DNA from: Todiramphus chloris collaris | Taxonomy: Eukaryota; Chordata; Aves; Coraciiformes; Alcedinidae | Assembly: GCA_025345505.1 (NCBI GenBank) | Contig: JANVCC010000261.1 | Coordinates: 2,266,514-2,330,513 of the forward strand | Length of the DNA: 64,000 bases | Direction: 5' to 3' | In this document: positions 1-13,800 of the stretch, piece by piece | Layout: every line of letters starts with the position of its first letter | How positions within the stretch are numbered: position 1 is the first letter of the stretch | Position numbers and translations under genes: made by a program | Notes under the pieces: generated by a model | The model's database searches: none | What the model was told of the DNA's origin: nothing | The model's input: only the letters and a program-made list of their open reading frames with translations

Positions 1-3000
1 AATACTAATTGGGGTCAAGACTAATAGGCCTAAGAGCTTCTGCTGTACTGCAAGTAGATTAGATCTAAAACTGGACTGTCCTGAAAGGGGAAAGGGAAAA
101 GACATTGCATCTCTTCATGCTGGAGAGAAGGCTGATCGAGATTATAATGAAGACAGTGGATAAGGTGCATGTGATGAAGGTGACATCATTAATCACCAGT
201 TCTGCAGTAGCAGAATGACCTCTTCTAAAGTAATTTTCTAATAGTTTCAGGAAAATATTTCTTTGCACAGCAAAGTAAACTTTGGGAATTTGCTGCCATG
301 GGAGGCAGGGGAGGCAGGCAGTAGCATCAGGTTTGACAGGGGGTTAGACAAATGCAAAGGAAACAGCTCCATAAACAGGTTTCCCAGAGGGCTGGATAAT
401 CCAGACTATCAGGGGCTGAGACATTTCTCAAACATGCCACATTGGATGTGGGCATGGATCCCCCCAGAATCCTGCCTCTGAAAGGGAGCAAGCAACAAGT
501 GTTTTAAATAATAATAATAAAAGAAACCCCAATTGCTCACAGCATATACACAAGAAAGTTCCCACTGAATTAGAGGGAGTATATGGCATGGTTTGCAGCC
601 CTTGTATGAAAATATGGCCATATTTTTTGTATAAAGGTCTGATCCTTTTTTTGACATGTAAGAACAAAAAGATGAAGAGAAAGTAATGATTTCTCACATT
701 GTCCAGCTAAGATCTGCTAACTGATAAAATAAGCAGGAAGGTGGAAATAGAAGACATGCATGCCTGCTGTTGAAGAAAAGCCCATTTGCACATAATGCTC
801 TGCAGAAATTATTGAACACTTCATCCACACAAAATGCAAGCCCTGTCACTCTGCCAGGGTCAGTGAGACCTGGGCTAATCTATTGAGTCCATTCTAGTTA
901 TGCAAGTTAAACGGTTTAGTGGCTGCTTTAATGAGGAACCCCTTTTTGTTTACAAACTCTCAAAAAAATTGTAGAAAAGAATGTTCCATGCCCATGCTTA
1001 CCAGCCCCAGTCCTTGTCCTAATCCTCACCCCTCCAAAAAGTTTCTTTGCCTCCTTCCACCCATGCCTGGCAAGCTGCCAGAAACACATACCAGAGCATA
1101 ACAAACAGGTAACAGCATAGAAGTGAGATGTAGCACAAAGCATCTCTGCTGTGACAACCTCACGTAGGACAAGGAAGGCTAAGAAATTATTGGCACTGTA
1201 AAGAAAACAACAGGAATTTAAATTAAAGAACAATAAAAAAAATTATTCACATTTTCCTACATCTGTTAACAACATCACTGCAAATGTTTTCATTGTGACA
1301 TCAATCGTCCTTCACATAATGCTCCCTTCTCATTCTTATCTCACAAACATATCCGCACCTTCTTCCATGCTGCTCTTTCTAGCAGATAGGAATGACCTTC
1401 CATAATCTATTTGTCCAGTTTCACCCTTACCTGACACAAACCCTGCCCAAAGCAACGTTTTTACTCCATTGCTTCATTAAAGTTCTGTGTATACTGAAGA
1501 CAAATTCAAATGCTAAGATGGGCAAAGCTAATCCTATGTCCATACCACAGCCTCATCCCCACTGCTTGACTCTGCCCTGAAGCTCTTTCTTCTGACATTT
1601 GTACCATCGCACACAGGCAATAACTGAGAGCCCACAGACCCCTGCTGTTGAGTGGATATGATTCTCAGTAGAAACACATTGATTCTCACCAGCTTTGCCT
1701 GTGAAGCTCATCATTTATGGATGATGCATATGTTCAGTGTGGCTGGGATCATCTTCCGCACATCCTGTAACTCAGGTAGCATGTTTGAAAGTGTTGTCAC
1801 CAGCAAACAGCAGCAAAAAGCTCTTAGATGTATGTATACATCTCCCACGTTAGATGTGGGTATAAAGAGCCGATTCACTGTTTCTCAGAGGATCTCATCT
1901 GGCTGCTCTGAAGGCATAGCCAGGACCATTCCTGTTAGAGGAAGCAGGAAAGAGAAGGGTCACATCTAGAACAGGCAAGAGAAGCCCTGAAGATTTTGAC
2001 TAGCCATTCAGCTTCTGCAAGGGGCCCACTTTGCTGTCACTGCCCTGCAGACATGAAACCCTCACTTGGGTAGAGGAGCAGCAACTGCTTCCAGTTTGGT
2101 CTTCTACAGTTCTAGTAGAAGCAAAGAAATCATTGCATGTATGGTCACTCTTCTGTCTACCTTGTCTTTATGTAGAGGTTGCTTTAGCTATACATCTTTT
2201 ACCAATGTATATGATGGAGAAGGCTTTGACTTTCTATTTTTTTGAACAAAAACTATAGAGAAACATCAGGTCTGGATGGAAATTGGTTTTACTAATTTGG
2301 ATACGGCTAAGTCTCCTCTTCCCAGAGTTGATACATTTCAGAAACTTCTAGGAAAATGATCAACAAGAGGAAGAAATCTGCATTTTCACTTTGAGATCCC
2401 AGTGAATCTCTCGGGATAACCTGAGGTGGACCAGAAGGTTTCTGCGTTCACATTGGAAGCTGTCTTGCTAAAATAGGACTTTGAAGAGTTGCAATGAAAG
2501 CAACTTGGTGACCTAAGTGCTCTGCCAAGGGAGGCAACTACAATTCCCATCATGCCAGGTGACCATGATGAAGTGACCTGCCCAAGTGCAGTTCTGACCA
2601 ATTAATACCACGGCCAGCCATGCAGTTTTCTAGTTTGTAAACATGCCTAATGAATCAGGAGAATGACCCTCCAAGATGTACTGAAATCCAAAGGAAAATA
2701 CAGCAAAATTTGGGCTGCAGAAGGACCAGACATCCTGTTCAGAGAAGTTGTTCTTCTGTGCAGCTTCCTTTCCCCACTTCCTCTTGGCTCCCAGTCCTGT
2801 CCTCAGGTCATTAGACCACACCACTTCCCTGTTGTTAACAGGTTATAAATACTGAGGTATAGGCACTGCCATGACACCGATGGCAGTTTGGTAGGAACAG
2901 ATCTACATTATAGGCTGGATCAGTTGCCTTTTTAGGCAACTTCTAACAGAGATTTGCTGGGTCCCCTTGCTGCTAAGTACCAGTTACAAATTTCCATTTC

Positions 3001-4590
3001 CCTTTCTCTAAGCCTAAGAGGGTTTTCCCATGCTAACATCCAGTCAGCCTTGTGATTTTCCCTACAGGGCTGAAGCATAACAGTGCACAAAACACATGAA
3101 GATCAGGATTGCTTTTTTTCCTCCCCCCCTTTTTTTTACCCCCAGACAAGCAGTGCATAATGGTTAATCACTGGTTAATATGGGATTCTGAAATCAAAGC
3201 TCTGTCAATAAATAGTGAAGTACCTCACTCTTAGCTTTACTGATTATGTCAAAACAGACTTAATTCACACATTAACCACACTGGCTGCCCAGATCCTCTT
3301 TTGGCTGAACCTAGACACAGCTTGCAGAGAGTGAAGAATATTTTCCCATCACACTCGTTCTTTGAGCTGGTTAATCCAACCTAAATCCACGTTGGCAAGT
3401 GCTAGATAGTTTGGTGGTGTGGCCAGGTTTCTCAGACTGAGCGGGGTTTTCAGCATGTACCACAAAGAAACATGCCCTCATTCTTGTCCCATAAAGCACC
3501 AATGAAGGGATGCTGTCAGGAGTTCTCAGATCCCCTTGTAAATTCCTCTGAATTTAGATGTTTTCCACAAAGCAGAAATTATTGGGGTTTTTTTAATTGA
3601 CAACAACATCAACAAATCTGTCATCAATAGACTATGAATTTCAGGCAAATCTCTGTGTGCCATGAAGGGAAAAAGGTCAATACAGGAGCAGGTTTCAGAG
3701 GACACTGTTTGGACACAGCCTCTTAATTTGGAAGATGAGTCCAATCAGCAAGATGTCATCCAGCTGACTGAAGAGCTGAAGGTACAGTCTGTGTGTTAAA
3801 GTCAGGCTCTTGGCAAACTTTTCAGTACCACCCTCTCCAAGAACATGGTCTGTCATAGTCAGTAGGGATGTCATCGATTTGGGGCAGCGAGAGAAGATTT
3901 CTGCTGTGCAGAAGTCTGTGGGAGTGAGGTATTTGAGCAGAGGAGGAAGAGGAGATGGACAGCCGTTTAAGATACATCAATGTACCTTTTCACAGCCATG
4001 GCAAGCAGGGGAATGAGGAATAAAAATTCCTCCCAGGTCTTTGCTTTTCATAAAGAGCTTTTCGGGGGAAAACTGCTTCTTAGTGTAGCGTACATCTTTC
4101 TGGAATAGGTAGGCTGGCTGATCAGTTGAGAAGGAGAAGAGAAGGAATTTGCAGCCTTACAGACTGCCTCCCTGCTGACACACGCTGACTGGGTTGGTTT
4201 CACTGCCTCTGTCAGGTTTGAGACCATGGGTGTGATGTTAGTTGCCATCACATGCAGGACTACCCTAGCACCTACTGTTTCACCCTCAGTAAGCAGTCTG
4301 CAGCACCACAGGGAAACTACTTAAATGCCACAGCAAAGAAAAATGCTGCAGTCAGCCAACACTACAGGTAAATACACTAGGGTTTTGGCTTAACTCTAAA
4401 TGAGGGTGACTAAGTGATTTAAAATCTTGAAAGTCTCACACCCTGGCTATGTTGAGAGCAACCAATTACCTGAGCCAGCAGCAGAAGCAGCTCTGTCCTG
4501 TACCAGCACTGAGTCTCTTTTCACACCTCTTGACCTCACTTTGCAAACCTCAGTTCGGGAGTTTCTCCAGTGCTGTCAGGGAGAGAAGAG
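1..4590. other. intergenic, no gene recognised
   Basis: Only short ORFs (at most ~105 codons) without recognisable domains. A pyrimidine-rich low-complexity patch sits at about 3112-3145. No mobile element identified by eye. Confidence 0.6.
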
Positions 4591-4791
4591 TCCTGTCTGT
4601 AGACTCTCCATACATCACATTCCCCCACCCCCCATATCTCCTGTCTGTAGACTCTCCATACATCACATTCCCCCACCCCCCATATCTCCTGTCTGTAGAC
4701 TCTCCATACATCACATTCCCCCNNNNNNNNNNCCCCCCATATCTCCTGTCTGTAGACTCTCCATACATCACATTCCCCCGCCCCCCATATC
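4591..4791. repeat. 48-bp minisatellite, at least 4 copies, containing an assembly gap
   Basis: A 48-bp unit beginning TCCTGTCTGTAGACTCTCCA starts at 4591, 4639, 4687 and 4744. The copies are virtually identical apart from one A-to-G change in the last C-rich block. Each carries CCCCCACCCCCC, so the minus strand has GGGGGGTGGGGG once per unit. Ten Ns at 4723-4732 fall in the C-rich block of copy 3, adding 9 nt to the period. Since 48 is a multiple of 3, all frames give a repeating 16-residue peptide; this is a by-product, not evidence of a gene. Confidence 0.97.
4723..4732. other. assembly gap (10 N) inside the minisatellite
   Basis: Ten consecutive N bases replace the single A expected between the two C runs of a unit. 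The run is probably a placeholder for collapsed repeat units, so the array length is unknown. Confidence 0.95.
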
Positions 4792-7399
4792 TCCCTCCTG
4801 AGCAATATTAGGCGTTCTTGGGTTTTGTATCCCATAATATCTGGCTTGACATTGGCATATCGAGCTGTTTTATGAGCACAGTTCATCCCTTCTGGGCCGT
4901 GTCCTACATAATTAAGTTATCAAGTCAGTTACAGATTTCATTTCAGAAACTGCCCAAGTTTATAAATAGATGTAGAAAACCATCTGCAGAATTAGGAACC
5001 TTGTTGTTACTCTCACACACTCTACAGATTAAATTACTTTTTTTTTCCTGGAGGTGGGGCAAGGCCTCTATTCCCAGAAGGCATTTCCCTCCTAAGGGTG
5101 AGTGGTTTCCTTAGAAGTTACATTTAAGGAGTAGAAGAAAGTGGACAGAAAGCTGCCAGCCAGGGTCCGGCACTCCTGTGAAGAATAGGGAGAGCTGATT
5201 GTGTGAAGTAAGAGCTGTGGCTCCCCTAGGAGGGGAAGATGGAGGGGAAAAGAAGGGAGGGCAAGTGAAGCCCAAGTCAGATTAAGATCTCTTTCCCTAT
5301 TTCTTCTTGGCTGCAGCTGGGTCTCACCCACTCTCCACCTTGAAACTGTCAGCAAGCCAATGCCTGGCACAACGGCCAAGTAATTACCAATGACATATGA
5401 GCAGTATTTTTTCCAGATTGGCTTTCCTGCCTTTCTGCAATAAAAATAAATGAAAAGCTGTGTCCCAACAAACATGACAGGAAAAATAACAATACTTGTA
5501 GAGGACTGATACTGGAAACATGCTGCTCCTCCAGCTGCAGGCTGGAGAAAACTACTACCACCCTCAGCCTCCATCTCAGCAAGGAAGGGAAAGTTTGAAG
5601 GTGGGAGGGGAGAAGGTCAGCACATCTCTTTTAGTCAAATCTCAGCGCCACCCCAAGAACAGAGAGAAGGCAGCAATACAGAATTCTCTGGACATGGCAA
5701 TAACTCAGACCCAGCACCACTTCCATTTGATTTACTGGGGAGTAAAAGAATGGTATGATTCAGTTTTGTGCACTAGAAGGACCTTGTTTCTCTTCCCTTC
5801 ATACCTACAGGTGACAGATTCAGTAGGGCAGTTCTGGAGAAGATTGTTTCTGTGACATAGTTTGGCTTCCTGGGATATACACCTACTAGAATGCCATCCA
5901 GTTCGGGATTCAGAGACAGAAAATCCAAGCAGTAAGTCATCGTGTAGGTCAACGGATGAACAAAAGAATTGGGTTATGATTTGCCACAGGCAAATTAATT
6001 AATAAGAGATAAAGAAAAAAATCTTTCATTTTAAAACTACAAAAATTCAGAATGTACTAGTTTGCTCATTCATACTGCAAGCAGCAACACAAATTGCTAC
6101 AGATAATGATAATTCTGCAAGACTTTCTACTCTAAATCCCCATTTTTATGTGCTTCCCCCCAGAAAGCATTACCGTTTTCAGGGTAGTTTTTTCATTTTA
6201 TTCAAAAGTGAACTCCCTCATTGACATTTTTGCTAAGTTCTTATGAAGACACTTCGACTATGTTAGATTCATGCATGATTTTAAAAAGTCTCATTAAGAG
6301 AACAAAAAAAAAAAAATAATTGTCTCTCTAGGCCTATGAAGCTAAGTCAAAACATCCTGCATCTGAAAGCCTCATATTCAGAGCTTAGTCCTCCAAACCA
6401 GCCAAACGAGAATCAGCAAGACGTCTCCTCTCCAAAAAGGCCTGGTAAAGCTTTGTGATCGTTTATATTTCCTTGGAAAACTGATGCAAAAATCTGGGCT
6501 TCCTCCTACAGAAGCAAGTTATCAAAATAGCATGCTTTAAGATGATTTAACTCACCCATTGTCCTTAACACCACAATAGAGCAGAACACACACAGCTACT
6601 GTTCCTCAGCTGAAGGATAATAACTTCCTGCTAAGGGATGGTGACTCCTTTAAATGCTCATGTTAACTCATTCACTTTCAATCACCTTCTCATCTGTTGG
6701 TCACAGATATGGGTATCTGTGGAACCCTGGAATAGTTACCTAGCTCTTCTGCCCCAAAGTCTTACCCCCATCTTGCTCCTGGTTCAAGTCCCTCACTTGT
6801 ACTCCTGGTGTATGGGACTGTTTGCTGTCTACTAAGGTGACCACCACTGCATCCAAAGTAGTCTCTGAACCACTACAGTTTGCCCATGTTGTTTAGTGGT
6901 GAAATGTAAAGCAGAACTCAGTATGGGATTAGGAACAGACATAATCTGTACCCAGCTTTGTACCCAAACAGGGTTAACATGACCAAAAAGGGCAGCTCTG
7001 TGAGACAAGCATTGCAGTGTCTTCAAAGTGACAAGAGAGACGGATATCGCACCCATGAAAATATTCTGCCTTCCTTTTTTACTTTCTTTTTAAAATATAT
7101 TCCACATGTAAACTCACACAGCATTATGAAAACATGAACAGGAATACAAGAAAAGAAACTGTAGAAGTAAATCAGTATGCAAGACATATCTGTATTGCCC
7201 ATGAGCAAGTTGCCCTCATTTCCAAATGCTTTGGCACACAAATCTGTCTATGAGAAAAAGCAATCATTGCAGTACAGTGGTTATAAAATGAAATTAATCT
7301 TCAGACTATTTGTACGGATCATAAAATGGAGAGTGCATTTAGAACATGCTAACAGCAGACCAGTCCAAACCTGCCTCACAGCTACTGACAAAACCCCCC
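4792..7399. other. intergenic, no gene recognised
   Basis: The longest ORF (160 codons, minus strand, 5092-5574) has no family features or splice context. Nothing else supported. Confidence 0.6.
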
Positions 7400-7855
7400 T
7401 AATGAGTCCGGAGGAGGCCACAAAGATGATCCAGGGGCTGGAGCAACTCTGCTACAAGGACAGGCTGAGGGAGTTGGGATTGTTCAGCCTGGAGAAGAGA
7501 AGACTCCAGGGGGACCTTATAACTGCCTTCCGATACCTGAAGGGAACCTACAGAAAGGCTGAAGAAGGACTCTTCACAAGAGTGTCCAGCAATAGGATGA
7601 GGGGCAAGGGTTTTAAACTGCGGGAGAATAGGTTTAGATTGGATCTTAGGAAAAAAAGTTCTTCCGTACAAGGGTGGTGAGACTCTGGAATAGATTGGCC
7701 AGTGGGGTTGTGGATGCCCCTCCCTGGAGGTGTTCAGAGCCAGGTTAAATGAGGCCTTAAGCAACTTGGTCTAGCTGAGAGGTGGCCCTGCCCATAGCAG
7801 GGAGGTTGGATTAGATGATCTCTGAGGTCCCTTCCAGCCTAAGCCATTCTATGAT
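7400..7855 (+). mobile_element. CR1 LINE fragment (3' end, ~455 bp)
   Basis: Characteristic CR1 blocks appear in order: GAGGCCACAAAGATGATCC, GGCTGGAGCA, ACAGGCTGAGGGAGTTGGG, TTCAGCCTGGAGAAGAGAAG, CCTGAAGGGAACCTACAG, TTTAGATTGGATCTTAGG, GGTTGGATTAGATGATCTC and GAGGTCCCTTCCAGCCT, ending in ATTCTATGAT. The open reading frame across 7177-7680 is decayed CR1 plus flank, not a host gene. It is truncated at the 5' side. Confidence 0.93.
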
Positions 7856-10800
7856 AGGATTCTCTATTTTACCCATTTACCTTCTTTTCTGCACTGTGAC
7901 ACAACGCTCTGGGACTATTTCTTGCCAGGTAACCCAACAAATCCAGTTTCTTGCACTGGGAAAGAAGCTGCCTGGGTGTTGTGCAAGAAACTGGTATTGC
8001 ATTGATGTGTGCAGTGCCAGGGTATGCACTTGGTGCAGTGTATGATACTTAATCCTTCCATCTTTAGTTCAATCCCTAGAGCTCATTCTTGAAATATCCC
8101 TAATGTGTCATCCAAGGTAGCACCCCTCTTAATTACATCTGTTCAGGCAAGCGGATAGTATTTAGGGTGAGGTTTGAGTTGTGGTTGGGTTTCCTCTCCT
8201 CACTGCTCCCCCAACATCGTTTAGGAACTATTCCACTGACCCATATGATGCTTAACAAAGCAGAGTTTGGCCTTTGATACTTCACTGGTGCTTTTCTAAA
8301 TGGACAGTTTCTTTTTTGGCCTGCTTCTTGTTTTTTCACGGCCATTTCTTGCAAGAAAGGAAAGATGAATAAGGAGATGAGCAGGAATTTGCCCTTCATA
8401 AATTAAATCCCAGCCTCTCTGCTCCAACCACGACATGCTTTTTGCACAGTCCCATTGAGCGCAGCAGTACTGGAATGCAGGGGATGCATCTCCAACATAA
8501 TGACCAGATGTAAAAGATTTCCATATGGTAGCATGAAAGAATCAAAAGGGAAGAAATAAACTGAGAAGCGTGTATGGCAGGCTCTGTATCCTCAAAGCTG
8601 GTTGCTCCACCACCTTCTATTTCACTCACATCAGAAGCCTCCTAAAGTCTTTACTCATTAAGCATCATGTCCTCTTCCGTGAGCCACATTCACTTTCACT
8701 GCAGCAAAGTTAAGTCAAAAGATGATAAATCATAAGTCATAAGACTCCATGCAAGCTGGGTTTACACAAGCTAAGAAACCTCACTTGGAATATTATGGTA
8801 AAGATTCAAACCCTGCTGCTTTTCTCTCCCTCTCTCCCCCCCTTTCAGTCCTTATTTTCCCCCCATTTCATCGCACTTGCAAGTCGGGTTTCAGGGTGTT
8901 AATAAACCACAGAGCAGAATTTTGGAAGGTGTCCAGCCCTTCACCCCACCCAGATGAATACCTGGAAGCACACTGTTACCATGGCTATCCTGCCAGACCA
9001 AAATCAAGCGTGGCCTCAGCTGGAACAAATGTTGAAAAGATGCCCTCTGAACAGGTAACCACGGGACTGCCACAGCAGCACCTACAGTTTTATAGCTGTC
9101 TAGTAAATAATTTCATTTCACTCTACAAATCCTTTTATGGTAGGACCAGGCACGTTGCAAGGAAAGCTTAGTGATGTCTGTTTTCAATGTTCTTTATCTT
9201 GTTATTTTCTAAACTAACTGATCAGTTTGGCAAAGGGTAGAAATCAATCAGGTTCAGGATTTAGGGGTTTACAACACTGGTGTCACCTCTGCTGCCCAGT
9301 AGCTGGTAAAATAGTATAAAGTGGTTTTCTTTGTGTGTCAGCACTGGAACAGGCTGAGGATTTTGTAGAGCATAAAATACTTCACATGTATTGTTTCTAC
9401 TTAAAAAAAGCTTTGAGCAAACCCAAAGCAGGCACCCAGTGGAACTTTCCAGCCACTTCTACATGCTAATTTAGAGCCAGGGACACTAGTGCTCTCCTGG
9501 GTCCTTGGCTCTAGCTCCAACATCCTGCAGCAGAACTCTGTGCTTACAATATTGGAGGTTTGGCTTCAGCTCATTTATGCCAGAGGCACCTCCAAAAACC
9601 CTAGCTCCAAACCCCACTTTTCCAAGACTTTCTGGTGCTGTGCCATGGAGCAAAGAGGCTGACATTTCAGGTTCCCCCATCAACCACTATTTGCCTCCTT
9701 GCTCCAAAGTCACACTGATAACTTCTGTGTGCCCTACCTTACTCAAAGGTAACCCCTCCATCTGACATGATGGTCAGAGCCATGGCTGAGCAGTAGAAGA
9801 GGGGTGGCACGAAGTAAGGAGGCTTTTCACATCAAGCTGGAAGCCCTATCAACACACTCTGCTGCAACACTGCTTGAAACATTATTTGGATGGAAACCAC
9901 AGCAGAGAAGGCAACTCACAAAGAAGCAGACAAAATCAGCCCAAAGTGAACATGGGTGCTAACTCAAAAGCTCACTTTCCCATTGTCTACATTTAGTCCA
10001 TATCCAGGGCTAAACCATGGCAGTTGTTCTATCACCCAATGACCCCTCCTTATGTGAAGGAAAAGGAGGGGAGACCCAGGGGCTGAAGTGAAAACAGAGT
10101 AAATCAATAGCAAAAACTAATACCAATATATAGTATGCAAAGTTATACTCAGCCCAGTGAGCGTGTAGTGGTCACAAAAAACAGGAAAGCAGTCCTCAAG
10201 AACACGATGGTAAGCAAAGCCCCTCCAAGAAGCAGAAGAAGGAAGAGCAGGAACAGGACCCCCTCCCTTCAGCAAACTTCCCCCTTTATAGTGAGTGTGA
10301 GGTTTATGGGATGGGATCCACCTTTAGCCAACTCGGGGCAGCTGCCCTGGTTTTTTTCTCTCCCAGCTGAAGCAACTGGCTTACTGGGAACTGCTGCTGG
10401 CCTGCAGACCATGGCTGGTCTGAGGTTCTGTCCCAGCAAAAGCAGGAGAGCTGTGTAATCTGGTCCCCACCCGGACTCCTTTGCACACCTGAGGAGTTGC
10501 TCTGACTTTTGTACCCTCACACAGCAGTGTCAGGCATAATGCTGGACTCTGTCCCAGGAGCCAGGCAAAAGCCCTTCCTTCCTGGTTCCCCTTCACTGCA
10601 AGCCACCCAGAAGAGGCCAGAGGGTGACCAAGGCCATTACTTACCTCATTACCTCCCTCTGTTGTCTGCCCTTCTCCTTCAGGGGGGTAAGGTTGGATCA
10701 TTTGTCCTCTGTGACAGATGGGGTCATATCTCTGGAGACAAGATTCCTCCTGGGTCTTCCTCCGTGACGACCGGCTCCATGGAGCCCCTGCCATCAGCCT

Positions 10801-13800
10801 CCACGTGTCTGGCACCAAGTCTGGCCGTACTGATTTAGTACTTCATTGTCCTGCGGGAAAAGTGCTCCGTGGAGAATACCAGAACATGATCAATAACACA
10901 CAACTTCCAGAGCCTGCAGTAGAGCTCCAATGCTGGGCCTTGGGCACCAGTAACACCACTGCAAAGCGGGCGTCAGTCTGGTGAAGTGAATGCATCCAAC
11001 TGGGAAGCACCAGAAGCAGGCCAAGGACACCCACTGTGCCCCAGGTGTCTGACAAAATGCCATAAACCATCTGACTGGGACACATTTTAGACTCTTTGGA
11101 AACCTAGGAGTTCAAAGACACGATGCTGGTTTCAGGCAGGTGACTTTTGCACTTCTGAGGAACCACCGATTTCAGCTCCCGGTTTTCAGAAGTGTGAGCT
11201 CAGGCTCCAGACCTTTAATTTTTAAAACACCAGCATCGTGCCGTCGCCAACCCCAAGCCTGGAAACACCAGCAGATCGTGACAGATGTGTCACATCCTCC
11301 TTCCCCTTCCTGGACTACCCACTAATCCTCCCTGCCACGGGCCGAGTCAGGCCGCAGCAGCGCGCCGTGTTCTCGTAAAACAAAATAGATGAGGTCTGAA
11401 GAACGTAAACAGCACCGTACTCACCCAGTTCATCATAGGATCCCAGGCTCCAAACAAAAGGGCAAGGGTGGGGCCCACAGACCAGTCCAAGTGTCGGGTG
11501 GGTCCATGTTTTACGAAAGATAAGAACGTATTCTATTAAAAAAAAAAAAAATAAAGTCTTTTGTACAGTTGCTCTTTGCGACCCTGAAGGGGGAAAAAAT
11601 TATCTCCGTGAGCAGGCTGCGGCGGAGCGGGCACAGGCACGGCCCCATGCCGAGGGCTGCCAGGCACTGGGGACGTGGACGTCAGTCGCAGGTTGGCACT
11701 GCCAACGATGGAAACTCCATCACCCAACAGCGGCACGGCAACAGATTTGCCCTACGGTCTATTTTTAGCTTGTGGTATTTGGGGTTATTTTTTTGTCTTT
11801 TTTTGGCCTCTTTCTGTGTTTGTTCGTGTAAATGGCAGTTCTGGGATGCTGTCTGTTTCGATTACCAGGATAAGCATCCATGTGGATGAGGATACCCACC
11901 GTGATAATTCCAGCTGCGTGAAAACCTTCACATTTCAGGGCACCGCTATTCAAATGACCTACTCATGGTCCTGATCCACAGTGAATCTGTTCTATGTGGG
12001 CCTTCCCAGGGCCTCCAATATGAAGTGTCCCACACTACCCCAAGGCAATACTGCTCCCCAGCCTCGGGGGGTAGCAGCAGGGCCCTGCCTGGCCAAGCAG
12101 GGTTGGCACCCAGTGTCCAGTGCAATGATGCAACTGTATTGGGAAAACCCAGCAGCAATGCTGTGAGGAGCCTGGCTGTAAGGCACAAGCCAAGCCACGT
12201 GTGTTAGCAACCCGAGCAAAGCTTCCCCTGGGAGCAAATACTCCCCTAATTGCCTGGTACTGGAGTTTTAGCAGTTTCACAGGCAGAGGACAAAGAATTG
12301 ACTGAAAACCAAGTATGAGCACTGTGGCAGATGCTTTGCTGTTATGTAGTGCCCACTGCTGCTGGATCATATCCCACCCTGAAAGTACATTTCTTTAGAA
12401 TTCAGGGAAATGTTCAGGTTTGGTTTCAGTCCAAAACGAGATTTAAAATGCTGATCTACATCTGGGTTCAGATTCCTTAAACGTTTGTGACTGCTCAGAT
12501 ACAAGAACCTGGGGTCAGCCCACCTTAGGAATCATCACAGAACAAGTGATATTACTGAGATAGAAGGAAATGAACACACTCCCATGAAATCAGAATAATA
12601 AATCAGTTCATTTTTGTCCTATTTCTTGAACAGAGAGACTGAAAATGTATGTGATTGACTTTCTGTAATCCACACATAACTCTCAGTGCTGATTTTATTC
12701 CTACCAGCATTTTATGCCTTTCAGGAAGGGTTAATTAAGCCTAAACAAAATGTATGTTTCTTAGGAAGTAACTTTGAGTGTTTAGGAAGGCACATTGCCT
12801 GTTTATCCTAAAGAAAACCAGTCCATCAAATTTAATGACAAGTAATATTGTCCCTAAGAGAAGCTCTGTAATTACCCATCTATTCCTTTCTATTCTTTGT
12901 AATTATTCGCATGCAATTATCTCCATCCTGCCTGATGTTTTCCTAAGTCCTGCATGAATATGAAGTAAAGCAACAGTCAGATCAGTCGTGATCGTTCTTT
13001 ACGTTTCTGGAAGGATTTCTGCAGTCAGCAAGAGGATGGTGTGGAAGGGGTTACGCTCTGTGCTAGAGTTCCTCTTTTTGTCCCGAAGGAGAGGAAAGAA
13101 GCAGAATACCTCCAGAAGCTAATGAAACATGGAAACAATTTGTGTACAAGCAAAAGACCAAGGTTTGTCGTCTCTCACTGCCAATAATAATACTTTATTT
13201 CCTATTTGTACTGTATAACGTTCAGGGTGAAAAACAAGTGATATTGCTTGGTAATTCCCAAAGATGTCATTTTATAGGTAGTGTGGGCATCTCCCTAAGC
13301 TTACGGGGTATAGAAATAATTCTGCATCCATGTGAATGGGAGCCAGGAGCTACCTGTTGGGTGTTTTTCCAGTTTGGGCACCTTTGAAATCTCCTTGATG
13401 GACAACTTCAGGAATTTTGGCTTCTTCTTTGAGGAATCAGACTTTTAAATCATGCTATTGTAAACCCACTTAGACCTCTCCGTCTGCAAAGTAAATCCAG
13501 TTAAACCTCCTCTACTGATAGTATTTAAAGCCTTATTTTTGTCCAAAACCAGAGAAGGTGCAGGCGCAACACAGGGTAGGGCATGAGGTTGATTACAGAT
13601 AACCACTGGTTATCACTGACAGTTTCCTCAAGAAAGAATTAGCACCAAAACCCATCCCAGCCTAACTAGGATGCAGCCTCATTGACATTCATGGAAATTC
13701 CCTTCTATTTTCACAAGGTCTGGACGTGTCCAGGGAAGAAGCTGCAACTGCCTCCCAGAACAATGCGCAAGGACGCAGCATTCGGGCCGCTCGGATAATT

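Noticed and set aside
4427-4886. ORFs with a repeating 16-residue peptide
   Set aside because: The period of 48 bp keeps any stop-free frame open; the reading crosses an N gap and both strands are open.
6775-6800. GGTTCAAGTCC resembling a tRNA T-loop
   Set aside because: No matching acceptor, D or anticodon stems can be formed around it.
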